Of a stretch of DNA of 35,703 bases, positions 1 through 6,957 are shown piece after piece (the stretch's first letter is position 1; each line of letters starts with the position of its first letter). Origin of the DNA: Desulfobulbus sp. (GTDB lineage Bacteria; Desulfobacterota; Desulfobulbia; Desulfobulbales; Desulfobulbaceae); contig JAQUEZ010000053.1 in assembly GCA_028684915.1 (NCBI GenBank), positions 1-35,703 of the forward strand, written 5' to 3'. The notes under the pieces were generated by a model. It saw only the letters and a list, made by a program, of their open reading frames with translations. It did no database searches and was not told where the DNA came from. The position numbers and the translations under genes are program-made.

Positions 1-2
1 CC

Positions 3-539
3 TTCCACCAGTGTTTGGTGATCGGGCGGAAATGCTCATTGGTAATCAAGGCCAAGGCAGCCCACATGGAGCAGGAGCTGAACTGCATCGCCGGCATGGC
101 GCCGGAGATCTTTCTGGCCACGGCTCCGCAGTTGGTCAACTGCACGGAACGGCTGCTTATCCCTGCGCCCAAACATCCCTGCACCTTCACGTGCAGCCGG
201 ATCGATCCCCGGGAAGCCATCCCCCTGGTCCGCAAGAGCGGACTGTTGGAGGATCTGCTCACCCACGATCTGGCGCCCGGACAATGCCACTCCATCCGGC
301 CTTTGGCGCCGTTGAAAAACGGTCATCTGGCCCTGATGCTTGCCGGTGGTTACATGAACGGCGAGATCGAGATGGACGGCCACCGGCTGGTGATCAAAGG
401 CGTGGTCCACAAGACGGAAAAAATCCACTCCATATCCGAGAACAACAGCGGCGACACCATGGTCACCACCCGTGACCTGTACCAGCCCACGGTCAAGGCC
501 ATCGACATTGCCAAGGCCGAGATGCTGATCATCCGCTGA
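3..539 (+). CDS. DUF6094-like protein, 3' part only
   Basis: The reading frame is open from the window edge to the TGA at 537-539, so the 5' part lies outside and the first Met at 15 is probably internal. About 178 residues are visible. The segment with 'PLKNGHLALMLAGGYMNG' followed by 'VIKGVVHKTEKI' resembles the C-terminal region of DUF6094 proteins, which carry an N-terminal class I SAM-dependent methyltransferase fold and occur in integrative elements next to helicase and RadC-like genes. The methyltransferase motifs would lie upstream of the window, so that activity cannot be confirmed. It is the first visible gene of a plus-strand backbone run that ends at 5100. The frame assignment is firm and the family name moderate. 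Confidence 0.7.
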   Translation, partial: FHQCLVIGRKCSLVIKAKAAHMEQELNCIAGMAPEIFLATAPQLVNCTERLLIPAPKHPCTFTCSRIDPREAIPLVRKSGLLEDLLTHDLAPGQCHSIRPLAPLKNGHLALMLAGGYMNGEIEMDGHRLVIKGVVHKTEKIHSISENNSGDTMVTTRDLYQPTVKAIDIAKAEMLIIR

Positions 540-565
540 ACTCTTACAAAAGATATCCACACCAA

Positions 566-592
566 CCCATTGGGGGAGCATTCCCCGGTGGG
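566..592 (+). promoter_or_regulatory. Nested hairpin in leader 1
   Basis: An outer stem CCCA (566-569) with TGGG (589-592) encloses an inner stem GGGGA (573-577) with TCCCC (82-86 of the same line, 582-586) and a four-base loop. It lies between two genes, about 28 bases before the next ATG and just upstream of its AGGAGG. The same architecture recurs in the next leaders (1203-1236, 3591-3618, weaker at 4132-4150), so it is probably an RNA-level element and not a simple terminator, since no T-tract follows. Confidence 0.5.
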
Positions 593-620
593 GATGTCTC
601 CCTCTCTTTCAGGAGGCATC

Positions 621-1187
621 ATGCACGACTATCTCACCATCCGCAGCAACGGCTTTGTCACCTACTGCGACGGTCTCATCGCCAGCATCGAGGCGGATCA
701 GGCGCGGGCTTATCTGCTCAGTCTGGTCGGCAGCCCGGCCCAGATCCAGGCCACCTCGGCCCACTTCTACAACGGCGGTTTCAGCCGCATCTCCGGGATC
801 GAACCCACTCCCTTGGAGTTGGGGCGCACGCCGGGCACCATCCGCTCCATCCGGGCGCGGAAGATCGGCGATGTGGTCAACAAGGTGCTGATCAGCGCCG
901 AGCAGTTCGAACGCAAGGCCCAGCATACCGAGACCGCCTGCTCGGTCATCGTCTTTGGCGAGGACATGGCAGCGGTCAAGCAGCAGGCCTATCACCGCTT
1001 GGACAACAGCACCACCATGCCGCTGAAACCTGAGTGGCGCGACTGGTTATGGGACGAGGTCCTGCAACCGGAACGGCTCTACTCCTTTGGCAATCCGCAC
1101 CTGCGGCAGGCCTGGAAGATCAGTTGGCAGGAGGAAGAATTGGAAGAACGGATCCTGGAAGGCATCCGGCTCGGCTATCTCGGTTAG
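621..1187 (+). CDS. Hypothetical backbone protein
   Basis: I chose the ATG at 621 because a clear CAGGAGG lies seven to eight bases upstream (611-617). The longer frame from 570 runs through the leader hairpin. The product is about 188 residues, acidic at its C-terminus (EEELEERILEGIR) and without signal peptide or membrane segment, so it is probably cytoplasmic. I do not recognise a domain. Its position between a DUF6094-like protein and an SNF2 helicase, with hairpin leaders on both sides, suggests that it belongs to the conserved DNA-handling module of the element. Alternative functions cannot be separated from sequence alone. Confidence 0.8.
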   Translation: MHDYLTIRSNGFVTYCDGLIASIEADQARAYLLSLVGSPAQIQATSAHFYNGGFSRISGIEPTPLELGRTPGTIRSIRARKIGDVVNKVLISAEQFERKAQHTETACSVIVFGEDMAAVKQQAYHRLDNSTTMPLKPEWRDWLWDEVLQPERLYSFGNPHLRQAWKISWQEEELEERILEGIRLGYLG

Positions 1188-1202
1188 ACGAACTCAAAAG
1201 AA

Positions 1203-1236
1203 CCCGATCAGGGGAGGCTTTCGTTCCCCTGACGGG
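1203..1236 (+). promoter_or_regulatory. Nested hairpin in leader 2
   Basis: An outer stem CCCG (1203-1206) with CGGG (1233-1236) encloses a perfect eight-base inner stem, TCAGGGGA (1208-1215) with TCCCCTGA (1225-1232). It ends about 31 bases before the ATG of the helicase gene. This is the strongest copy of the leader motif shared by the backbone genes. Confidence 0.6.
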
Positions 1237-1267
1237 GATCGTCTGTCTTCCCCATGGAGGACAGACG

Positions 1268-3568
1268 ATGGACATCCCTTTAAGCGACTTTCTTGACCAG
1301 TGGGGCGAGGTACTCAAGTCCCAGGTCATCACCACCATGCACCCGGTGTATCAGCCCAAGGCGGAGGATCAGTGGGATGCGCAGGCACGTGAACAACTGG
1401 GCCAGCTCAAACGCACCCCGTTTGAGGCCCAGATCCGCTGCGGCATCCTGCCCATTGCCCGGACGCTCTACAAGGAGGACTGCAAAGGCGCCTTCCTGGT
1501 GGGCGAGATGGGTGCCGGTAAGACGATCATGAGCCTGGCTGTGGCCGCGCTCGATCCCAAGCCGACCAAACGCATCCTCATTCAATGCCCCGGTCATCTG
1601 GTGCGCAAGTGGATCCGGGAGGCGGAAGCAACCCTTCCCGGCTGCACCTGCATCAACCTCAACGGCCGGGATATGACCCTGTTGCTTGAACAGAAACGAA
1701 AACCTGCAAAACCTCGGGGCACCGAGATCTGGGTGTTGGGTAAAGAGCGGGCCAAGCTGCACTACCAGCGCAAGCCCGGTCTCATGGTCCGGCAAGGTTC
1801 GTCCTGCTGCCCGGACTGCGGCGCTCAGGTCGTTTTGAATGTGAGCGACCAGGCCCCGGTCTGCGAACACTGCCAGGCCCGGATGTGGTCGGCCGACGGT
1901 GAACGCAACCGGCGCTATGCCAAGGCCGAGTTCATCAAACGCAATCTCCCTAAGGGCTTCTTCGATCTGGTCATCCTTGATGAGGTCCACGAACTCAAAG
2001 GGGGTGGTACTGCCCAGGGCCAGGCCATGTCCTGCCTGATCGCCCGCTCCCGCAAGGTGCTGGCGCTCACGGGAACCCTCATGGGTGGCTACTCGAAGGA
2101 TTTGTTCTACCTTCTCTGGCGGATGTTTCCCCGGCAGATGGTGCAGGCCGGTTTTGAATACGGCCGCACTCTCGGTTTTGCCGAACGCTATGGAGTCGTG
2201 GAGCGCACCTACAAGGCCGATGATCTGGGCCCGGACTGGAATCAGGCCAGCATCGGCCGCAAGACCGGCAAGGCCCGGATCAAGGAGGCACCGGGGATTT
2301 CCCCGCTGCTGTTGCCGGATCTGCTCTTGGAGCGTTCCGCCTTTGTCCGGCTGAACGATGTCAGCCAGGCCTTGCCCGATTATGAAGAAATCATCGTCAC
2401 CACCCCGATGGATGATGCTCTCCAAACGCAATATTTCGAACTCGCCAACACCCTGGTCGCTGCCACCCGCAAGGCGCTCGCCTGCGGGGATATGCGGCTC
2501 TTGGGCAAAATGCTGCAAAGCCTCTTGGCCTATCCGGATGGTTGCCGCTTCGGCGAACGGGTCTATCTCGAACGTGGAGGCGTGGAGGAATTGATAGCCT
2601 CGGCTCCGGCCCTGGAGATCAACCTCCTGGCCAAGGAAAAGCGGCTATTGGAAATCCTGGCCACGGAACGCAAACAGGGCCGCAAGGTGGCGGTCTTTCT
2701 CGAACACACCGGTACCCGTGACCTGGTGCCCACCCTGGTAGACAAGCTGCATCAACAAGGATTCTCCCCTTTGGTCCTGCGGGGACAGGCGGTCAAACCG
2801 GAACAGCGGGAAGACTGGCTGCAAGAAAACCTCGCCACCGGCCAGTACGACTGTCTGCTCTGCAACCCCAACCTGGTCAAGACCGGTCTGGATCTGCTCG
2901 ACTTCCCGACCATCGTCTTCTTCCAGTGCGGCTATTCGGTGTTCACCCTCAGGCAGGCCAGCCGCCGTAGTTGGCGGATTGGTCAGAACCTGCCGGTCCG
3001 GGTCTTCTACCTGGCTTATGCCGAAACCATGCAGGACAAGGCGCTCAGCCTCATGGCCCAGAAGATGGAGACCTCGCTCGCAGTTGAGGGCGAACTCTCG
3101 GGTCAAGGACTGGCTGCGCTTTCCGAATCGGAGAACAGCATGCTCTACGAGCTGGCCAAGGCCCTCACCGGCCAGCAGCCGGTGGAGGATGTCACCACTG
3201 CCTGGAGCAGGTATCGCCAGCGGGAACTCACCTCCGTACTTGATCTCGATGAGACCGAACGCATCACCACCACCGAGGAAACCCGGGTGACCACCACAAC
3301 CACCATCAGTTCTCCCGATGGCCAGACCGCCCTAGTCCGCCACGAGTTGGTGATCAGGGGAAGGGTCTATCTCCGGGGCAACACAGCGGTGGCCTATGTG
3401 GAAGGCAATCGGTTCCGGCTGCAAGCCGGGGTGATTTATTGGCAAGACCGCCGGATCGGCAGCTATGACCGCCAGGGTCATGGCGAGATCAACCGCAAAC
3501 CCATTCGTCTCTACAAGCCGCCCCACCTTGGCCACTATGTCTTGGCCGAGGTCCGCCAGGCTGCTTGA
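1268..3568 (+). CDS. SNF2-family helicase with zinc ribbon
   Basis: I chose the ATG at 1268 (766 residues) because ATGGAGGACAG gives a Shine-Dalgarno site just upstream. The longer frame from 1034 overlaps the previous gene. Superfamily 2 motifs are visible: Walker A GEMGAGKT near residue 79, DEVH (VILDEVHEL) near 237, a TGT motif III (LALTGTLMGG), and the C-terminal helicase half with QASRRSWRIGQ near 580. Between the ATPase motifs sits a four-cysteine ribbon (CCPDCG, then CEHC), as in mobile-element DNA helicases. The final 100 residues are beta-rich and of unknown role. It presumably remodels or translocates on DNA during transfer or establishment of the element. The helicase call is firm; the process is inferred from context. 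Confidence 0.88.
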   Translation: MDIPLSDFLDQWGEVLKSQVITTMHPVYQPKAEDQWDAQAREQLGQLKRTPFEAQIRCGILPIARTLYKEDCKGAFLVGEMGAGKTIMSLAVAALDPKPTKRILIQCPGHLVRKWIREAEATLPGCTCINLNGRDMTLLLEQKRKPAKPRGTEIWVLGKERAKLHYQRKPGLMVRQGSSCCPDCGAQVVLNVSDQAPVCEHCQARMWSADGERNRRYAKAEFIKRNLPKGFFDLVILDEVHELKGGGTAQGQAMSCLIARSRKVLALTGTLMGGYSKDLFYLLWRMFPRQMVQAGFEYGRTLGFAERYGVVERTYKADDLGPDWNQASIGRKTGKARIKEAPGISPLLLPDLLLERSAFVRLNDVSQALPDYEEIIVTTPMDDALQTQYFELANTLVAATRKALACGDMRLLGKMLQSLLAYPDGCRFGERVYLERGGVEELIASAPALEINLLAKEKRLLEILATERKQGRKVAVFLEHTGTRDLVPTLVDKLHQQGFSPLVLRGQAVKPEQREDWLQENLATGQYDCLLCNPNLVKTGLDLLDFPTIVFFQCGYSVFTLRQASRRSWRIGQNLPVRVFYLAYAETMQDKALSLMAQKMETSLAVEGELSGQGLAALSESENSMLYELAKALTGQQPVEDVTTAWSRYRQRELTSVLDLDETERITTTEETRVTTTTTISSPDGQTALVRHELVIRGRVYLRGNTAVAYVEGNRFRLQAGVIYWQDRRIGSYDRQGHGEINRKPIRLYKPPHLGHYVLAEVRQAA

Positions 3569-3590
3569 AACCAGTCGAACTCAAACCAAT

Positions 3591-3618
3591 CCCAGACGGG
3601 GCACACTGCCCCGATGGG
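3591..3618 (+). promoter_or_regulatory. Nested hairpin in leader 3, before the radC-like gene
   Basis: The outer stem CCCA (3591-3594) with TGGG (3615-3618) encloses inner CGGGGCA (3597-3603) with TGCCCCG (3607-3613) and a CAC loop. It ends about 30 bases before the ATG at 3648. It matches the layout of the other backbone leaders and may correspond to the published radC RNA motif, which lies in 5' leaders of radC, antirestriction, methyltransferase and related genes. Confidence 0.55.
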
Positions 3619-3647
3619 CTATTGTGCCACATCCATAGGAGGCACAC

Positions 3648-4127
3648 ATGCTCTACATCAAAGATTTGTGCGGGATCTATCAACCCGCACCCAAGGAAAC
3701 CATCCTCTCCGAAGCCCGCAGGTTGAGCGGTTATCAGTTCCGGCGTGGGGCCGCGATCCTGTCGCCCACCGCCGCTAAGGAGGCCATCGGGCTTAAGCTC
3801 ACCGGCCTGGAACACGAGGTGTTTGGCTGTCTGTTCCTCGACAGCCGGCATCAGGTGCTGGCCTGGCGGGAGATGTTCCGGGGTTCGATCAATCGCAACT
3901 CAGTCCATCCCCGTGAGGTGGTCAAGGAGGCGCTGACGCTTAATGCAGCGTCGGTCATCATTGCCCATAACCACCCCTCCGGCGGCATCCAGCCCAGTAA
4001 GGAAGATCTGGAACTCACCCGTACCCTGACCGAGATCCTCAAGGTGATCGATGTCCGGGTGCTCGATCATCTGATCGTGGGGGAAGAGGTCCTCTCCCTT
4101 TCCGAAACCGGCCATCACAGCGCATGA
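3648..4127 (+). CDS. radC: RadC-like MPN/JAB-domain protein
   Basis: This 159-residue protein carries the metal-binding signature of RadC proteins. The HNHPSGG motif near residue 106 is followed by an Asp in 'SKEDLELT', and a conserved Glu precedes it. The ATG at 3648 has a good site (CATAGGAGG) upstream. Mobile-element RadC proteins keep the MPN(+) metalloprotease-like fold but usually lack the N-terminal helix-hairpin-helix region of chromosomal RadC, and this short protein fits that. The biochemical role is unproven; links to DNA repair rest on old genetics. It lies between the SNF2 helicase and an ArdC-like gene, as in many integrative elements. The family call is firm. Confidence 0.9.
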   Translation: MLYIKDLCGIYQPAPKETILSEARRLSGYQFRRGAAILSPTAAKEAIGLKLTGLEHEVFGCLFLDSRHQVLAWREMFRGSINRNSVHPREVVKEALTLNAASVIIAHNHPSGGIQPSKEDLELTRTLTEILKVIDVRVLDHLIVGEEVLSLSETGHHSA

Positions 4128-4131
4128 CACC

Positions 4132-4150
4132 CATTGGGGACGACCCGATG
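4132..4150 (+). promoter_or_regulatory. Short hairpin in leader 4, degenerate copy
   Basis: CAT (4132-4134) pairs with ATG (4148-4150) around a GGG/CCC core. The leader shares the string CCCATTGGGG with leader 1 (566-575). The inner stem is shorter than in the other three copies, so this is either a degraded member or chance similarity. Confidence 0.35.
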
Positions 4151-4179
4151 AAATATCCCTGCACCCAAGGAGCGAGACT

Positions 4180-5100
4180 ATGAACGATCAAAAAATATCC
4201 ATCTACGAAGAAATCACCGCCAAGATCATCACCGCCTTGGAAGACGGCGTCAACCCATGGGCCAAGCCCTGGCAAACGGTCCATTACGGCCCGTTCCGCA
4301 ATGCGCTCACCAACCGACACTACCGGGGAATGAACGTGCTGTTGCTCAACCTGGTGGCGCTGGCCCGTGGTCATGTCGATCCCCGCTGGCTCACCTATCG
4401 CAATGCCGAGCAGTTGGGCGGCCATGTACGCAAGGGCGAGAAAGGGGCGTCCATTGTTTTCTGGAAGTTCCTGCCCGCTAGGGATCGGGACGGCGATGCG
4501 GAGTCCGATGCACTCACCGACGATGAACAGGAGCGGAAGCTGATCCCCTTTGCCCGCAGCTACACGGTGTTCAATGTGGAGCAGTGCGAGGGATTGGAGT
4601 TGCCGCCGTTGGTCGAAGAAGAAGCACCGGATGTGGACGCATGCAACGAGCTGGCGGAGCAGATCCTGGCCCTGCCGAACCTGAAGCATGGCGGCAACAA
4701 GGCCTGCTACCTACCGGGACTGGATATGGTAATTCTGCCGCATCGGTCCATCTTCGAGCATGGTGATTTCTACTATGCCACCGGCTACCATGAAATCTGC
4801 CACTGGACGGGCCATCCCGACCGGTTGAACCGGGTGTTCAGCACCCGGTTCGGTGATCTCGGCTATGCCTTCGAGGAACTGGTGGCCGAGATCGGCGCCG
4901 CCTTCCTTGGCACCCATACCGGCATTCCCTTTGAGAACATGCGCCATCCAGAGTATATTAGCCATTGGCTGCAGATCCTCCAGGGTGACAGCAAAGCCAT
5001 CTTCACCGCTGCTGCCAAGGCCCAGCAAGCCGCCGACTTTGTCCTCGACAAGGCTGGGATTGTCTGCGTTCAGGAAGAAACGCTGCCGGCAGCAGCATAA
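4180..5100 (+). CDS. ArdC-like antirestriction / ssDNA-binding protein
   Basis: The 306-residue product begins with an ArdC N-terminal domain (ssDNA-binding, DUF1738-like). The hallmarks are 'IITALEDGVNPWAKPW' near residue 16, 'RHYRGMNVLLL' and 'WLTYRNAEQLGGHVRKGEKG'. The C-terminal part contains a zincin-like metallopeptidase motif, 'YHEICHWTGH' near residues 202-211, with a downstream Glu-rich helix (AFEELVAEIGAAFL). ArdC proteins protect incoming plasmid DNA from host restriction early in transfer. The ATG at 4180 is preceded by CCAAGGAGCG. It is the last gene of the plus-strand backbone run and is followed by a strong terminator. Both domains look intact. Confidence 0.9.
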   Translation: MNDQKISIYEEITAKIITALEDGVNPWAKPWQTVHYGPFRNALTNRHYRGMNVLLLNLVALARGHVDPRWLTYRNAEQLGGHVRKGEKGASIVFWKFLPARDRDGDAESDALTDDEQERKLIPFARSYTVFNVEQCEGLELPPLVEEEAPDVDACNELAEQILALPNLKHGGNKACYLPGLDMVILPHRSIFEHGDFYYATGYHEICHWTGHPDRLNRVFSTRFGDLGYAFEELVAEIGAAFLGTHTGIPFENMRHPEYISHWLQILQGDSKAIFTAAAKAQQAADFVLDKAGIVCVQEETLPAAA

Positions 5101-5139
5101 AGAAAGAAACTGAAGGAACGAAGAACCCCCTGCAACGCC

Positions 5140-5180
5140 AACGGCTGCTCCGACCATATAGGTTAGGCAGCCGTTTTTTT
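5140..5180 (+). terminator. Rho-independent terminator after the ardC-like gene
   Basis: A nine-base stem AACGGCTGC (5140-5148) pairs with GCAGCCGTT (5167-5175) and runs into an unbroken T-tract. It closes the backbone operon and marks the left boundary of the cargo. Confidence 0.85.
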
Positions 5181-5219
5181 GTTTTTCAAAGCCCAGTAAG
5201 TGTCAAGAAACCAAGAAAC

Positions 5220-5235
5220 TTGGCCTTCGGGCCAA
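5220..5235. other. UUCG-type hairpin in the junction spacer
   Basis: TTGGCC-TTCG-GGCCAA forms a perfect six-base stem. No proper T-tract follows on either strand, so a terminator for the minus-strand MBL gene is possible but weak. Confidence 0.3.
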
Positions 5236-5323
5236 AAAAGAAGAAACAACGTGACTGAAGAAACGAACAAACATTAAAGTTCAAAGCGTCAATATAGCCT
5301 CTGTTGCAAGCGTTTGTTAGGCT

Positions 5324-6142
5324 TCATGCCGTAAATTTGAATGTCTTAACTTCTGTTGCCGACACAATCGTTTTCAGGGATTGCCCCTTTCCATAGCTGG
5401 TGCTGTAGTAATCGCTAGTATGAGCAGCGAATAGACGCGTTGTCCCCGCATCAGGGTGCCCGTATTGATTGTCGACACCCGCGCTAATCAGAACCGTACG
5501 TGGTCGAATAAGATTGAGTGCTCCTGCTGTGATGCCGTTCTTCGAACCGTGGTGAGGTGCTGCGAGAACGTCTGATGAGAGAGCATCACCGAAGTAGTAA
5601 GCGATTGAATCCCACCGATCGTTCTCAGTGTCCCCGGTGATCAAGTACGTTTTCCCTGTAGCATGCTCTTTGACTTTACACACAAGGGAACAGTTGTTTG
5701 AAGAGTTCATATCAGCGGCGTGCGGAGATAGTACCTCATATGAGAAATCCGATGAGAGCTTGCTATAGAACCGAGTGTCATTTTGCGACAGCGAGACGGA
5801 CACCCGCCTGAATTTCTTTTGAGTCTCGAATCCTTCTATAACAGAAAAACATGAGTTCGCTTCCTTCGTTTTCTTAAAGTACTTCGGGTACATAATCCAG
5901 TCGGGTCGGTATTTGTTCAAAACTATTCTCATTCCAACCTCATTGAAATGATCAGCGTCGAATCCAGTTACGATTAGACCAACAAGTTCCTTGCCATGGA
6001 GGATTGAAGCTAGCGCAGCCTTGACATTGATGACGTCATTGGTCGGGTTAATTGGAACGTACGTGTCTACGATAAACGCTTGAGACGAGCCCGTTACGAC
6101 GACTAACTGTCCCTGGCCGACATTGAGTGTATAGATATGCAT
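5324..6142 (-). CDS. ComEC-like metallo-beta-lactamase-fold protein, altered metal site
   Basis: The 272-residue protein begins with 'MHIYTLNVGQGQLVVV', typical of the MBL fold of ComEC/Rec2-like proteins (which start with a DVGQGD-type strand). The expected His-X-Asp-X-Asp-His loop reads TGFDADH near residue 59, so the first His is replaced while the Asp and final His remain. Later ligands are visible: the Asp in 'LITGDTEND' and the His pair in 'APHHGSKNG'. No membrane segments are present, so it is cytoplasmic and not a DNA-uptake channel. The ATG at 6142 lies only nine bases after the stop of the upstream membrane protein, so the two are probably co-transcribed. Substrate unknown. The altered ligand may mean one-metal use or loss of catalysis. 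Confidence 0.8.
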   Translation of the reverse strand: MHIYTLNVGQGQLVVVTGSSQAFIVDTYVPINPTNDVINVKAALASILHGKELVGLIVTGFDADHFNEVGMRIVLNKYRPDWIMYPKYFKKTKEANSCFSVIEGFETQKKFRRVSVSLSQNDTRFYSKLSSDFSYEVLSPHAADMNSSNNCSLVCKVKEHATGKTYLITGDTENDRWDSIAYYFGDALSSDVLAAPHHGSKNGITAGALNLIRPRTVLISAGVDNQYGHPDAGTTRLFAAHTSDYYSTSYGKGQSLKTIVSATEVKTFKFTA

Positions 6143-6151
6143 TCGGTTTAC

Positions 6152-6643
6152 TCACTTCTGGATATTCGCGGCGATGCGCTTCCGGATATAGGCTGTTTGC
6201 TTTCGATAGGCAGCTAAGTACAAAACAAACAATCCACAAACTATTACAATTGGTGCTGCGCGCTGGAGAAGTGCAAGATGAGAGGCTGCGTATTGGTATG
6301 CGCCAACGACTGCCATTGAAAGCATCAGCGAACAAATTGTCCGGTACATGTTGTTAACCTCGGACAGAATTTCGAGCTTCTGGTCAGTTTTTGCCGCACG
6401 CACAAAGTCCTCATATGGTGCAAATTCAACAAGCCCTAGGCACAAAAAGGCAGGTTCGATTAACAGCGAGCCTATTCGACTAACGATAGAGCCGAGAAAA
6501 TAGTATATGAAGGCCCCAACAGCCATATTCACCTGAAGGAGTTTTATGGAAGTTGACCAATCAATAAATGCAGCGAAAAGTACACCGGGAAGGAGATAGT
6601 TGAAAATGTTGTACGAACCTAGCTTCTCAAGTAGTTCCTTCAT
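6152..6643 (-). CDS. Small multi-pass membrane protein
   Basis: I chose the ATG at 6643 (163 residues) because AGGAGAAGC lies directly upstream. The ATG at 6658 is only five codons longer and precedes that site. The sequence starts 'MKELLEKLGSYNIFNYLLPG', a pattern found in uncharacterised membrane proteins of mobile regions. About four hydrophobic segments can be seen: residues 17-30, 38-60, 90-108 and 115-135. A basic tail (YRKQTAYIRKRIAANIQK) probably faces the cytoplasm. It is paired with an MBL protein downstream. In defence loci such pairs often join a cytosolic sensor or enzyme to a membrane effector; here that is only a suggestion. Confidence 0.75.
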   Translation of the reverse strand: MKELLEKLGSYNIFNYLLPGVLFAAFIDWSTSIKLLQVNMAVGAFIYYFLGSIVSRIGSLLIEPAFLCLGLVEFAPYEDFVRAAKTDQKLEILSEVNNMYRTICSLMLSMAVVGAYQYAASHLALLQRAAPIVIVCGLFVLYLAAYRKQTAYIRKRIAANIQK

Positions 6644-6957
6644 TGCTTCTCCTGTCATTTTCTGAGAGATATCTCTGTTATTTCGCCGCGGTCAGTGGAA
6701 AGTTGGCCGCAGGACATCTTGTGCGCTGAAATGCATTGTTAATACCCTTATGTATTCATCAAGGGAAATGTGTGGTTCATTTCGGTGTTTTTTAAATCTA
6801 TTAATTAGCCCCCATTTTGGGCACTTCTTAACAAGAAGTTGAATTTCTGTTAAGTATTCGGGGAATGCTTACGAATGCAAGTAACCCAGAGTGGAATGCC
6901 ATCGCCCGAATGCCGCCTCCCGAAAGGGCAAGCCCTATTTGATTACCGCCCGATATC
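6644..6957. other. Intergenic region with a gene remnant
   Basis: This 314-base spacer separates the membrane protein/MBL pair from the E2-E1-JAB gene. It is AT-rich in its middle. It holds a 58-codon open stretch on the minus strand (described separately) and a promoter may lie between 6645 and 6690. I see no convincing terminator after the E2-E1-JAB gene. Confidence 0.5.
6692..6868 (-). pseudogene. Remnant coding stretch without a start codon
   Basis: Reading the minus strand from 6868 to a TGA at 6692-6694 gives 58 protein-like residues, including 'YLTEIQLLVKKCPKWGLI' and 'HISLDEYIRVLT'. A TAA lies immediately upstream (6869-6871) and there is no in-frame ATG, GTG or TTG near the start. 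In another frame an ATG near 6900 gives a short peptide that enters the same region, so a frameshifted small gene is possible. I do not recognise the family. It may be a scar of an earlier gene at the junction of two cargo units. Confidence 0.4.

Noticed and set aside
36..581. Long minus-strand open frames opposite the first genes, and many similar frames opposite the GC-rich genes
   Set aside because: They mirror real genes on the other strand, have no ribosome sites or recognisable domains, and follow from high GC codon positions.
1280..2518. 412-codon minus-strand frame inside the backbone helicase gene
   Set aside because: It lies entirely opposite a gene with clear helicase motifs and translates to a sequence without domain features.
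5290..5330. GCCTAAC/GTTAGGC strings next to the MBL gene stop, reminiscent of an integron attC site
   Set aside because: Only one half-site is present. No matching partner or extended imperfect stem is found within the expected distance, and no other cassette sites occur in the window.
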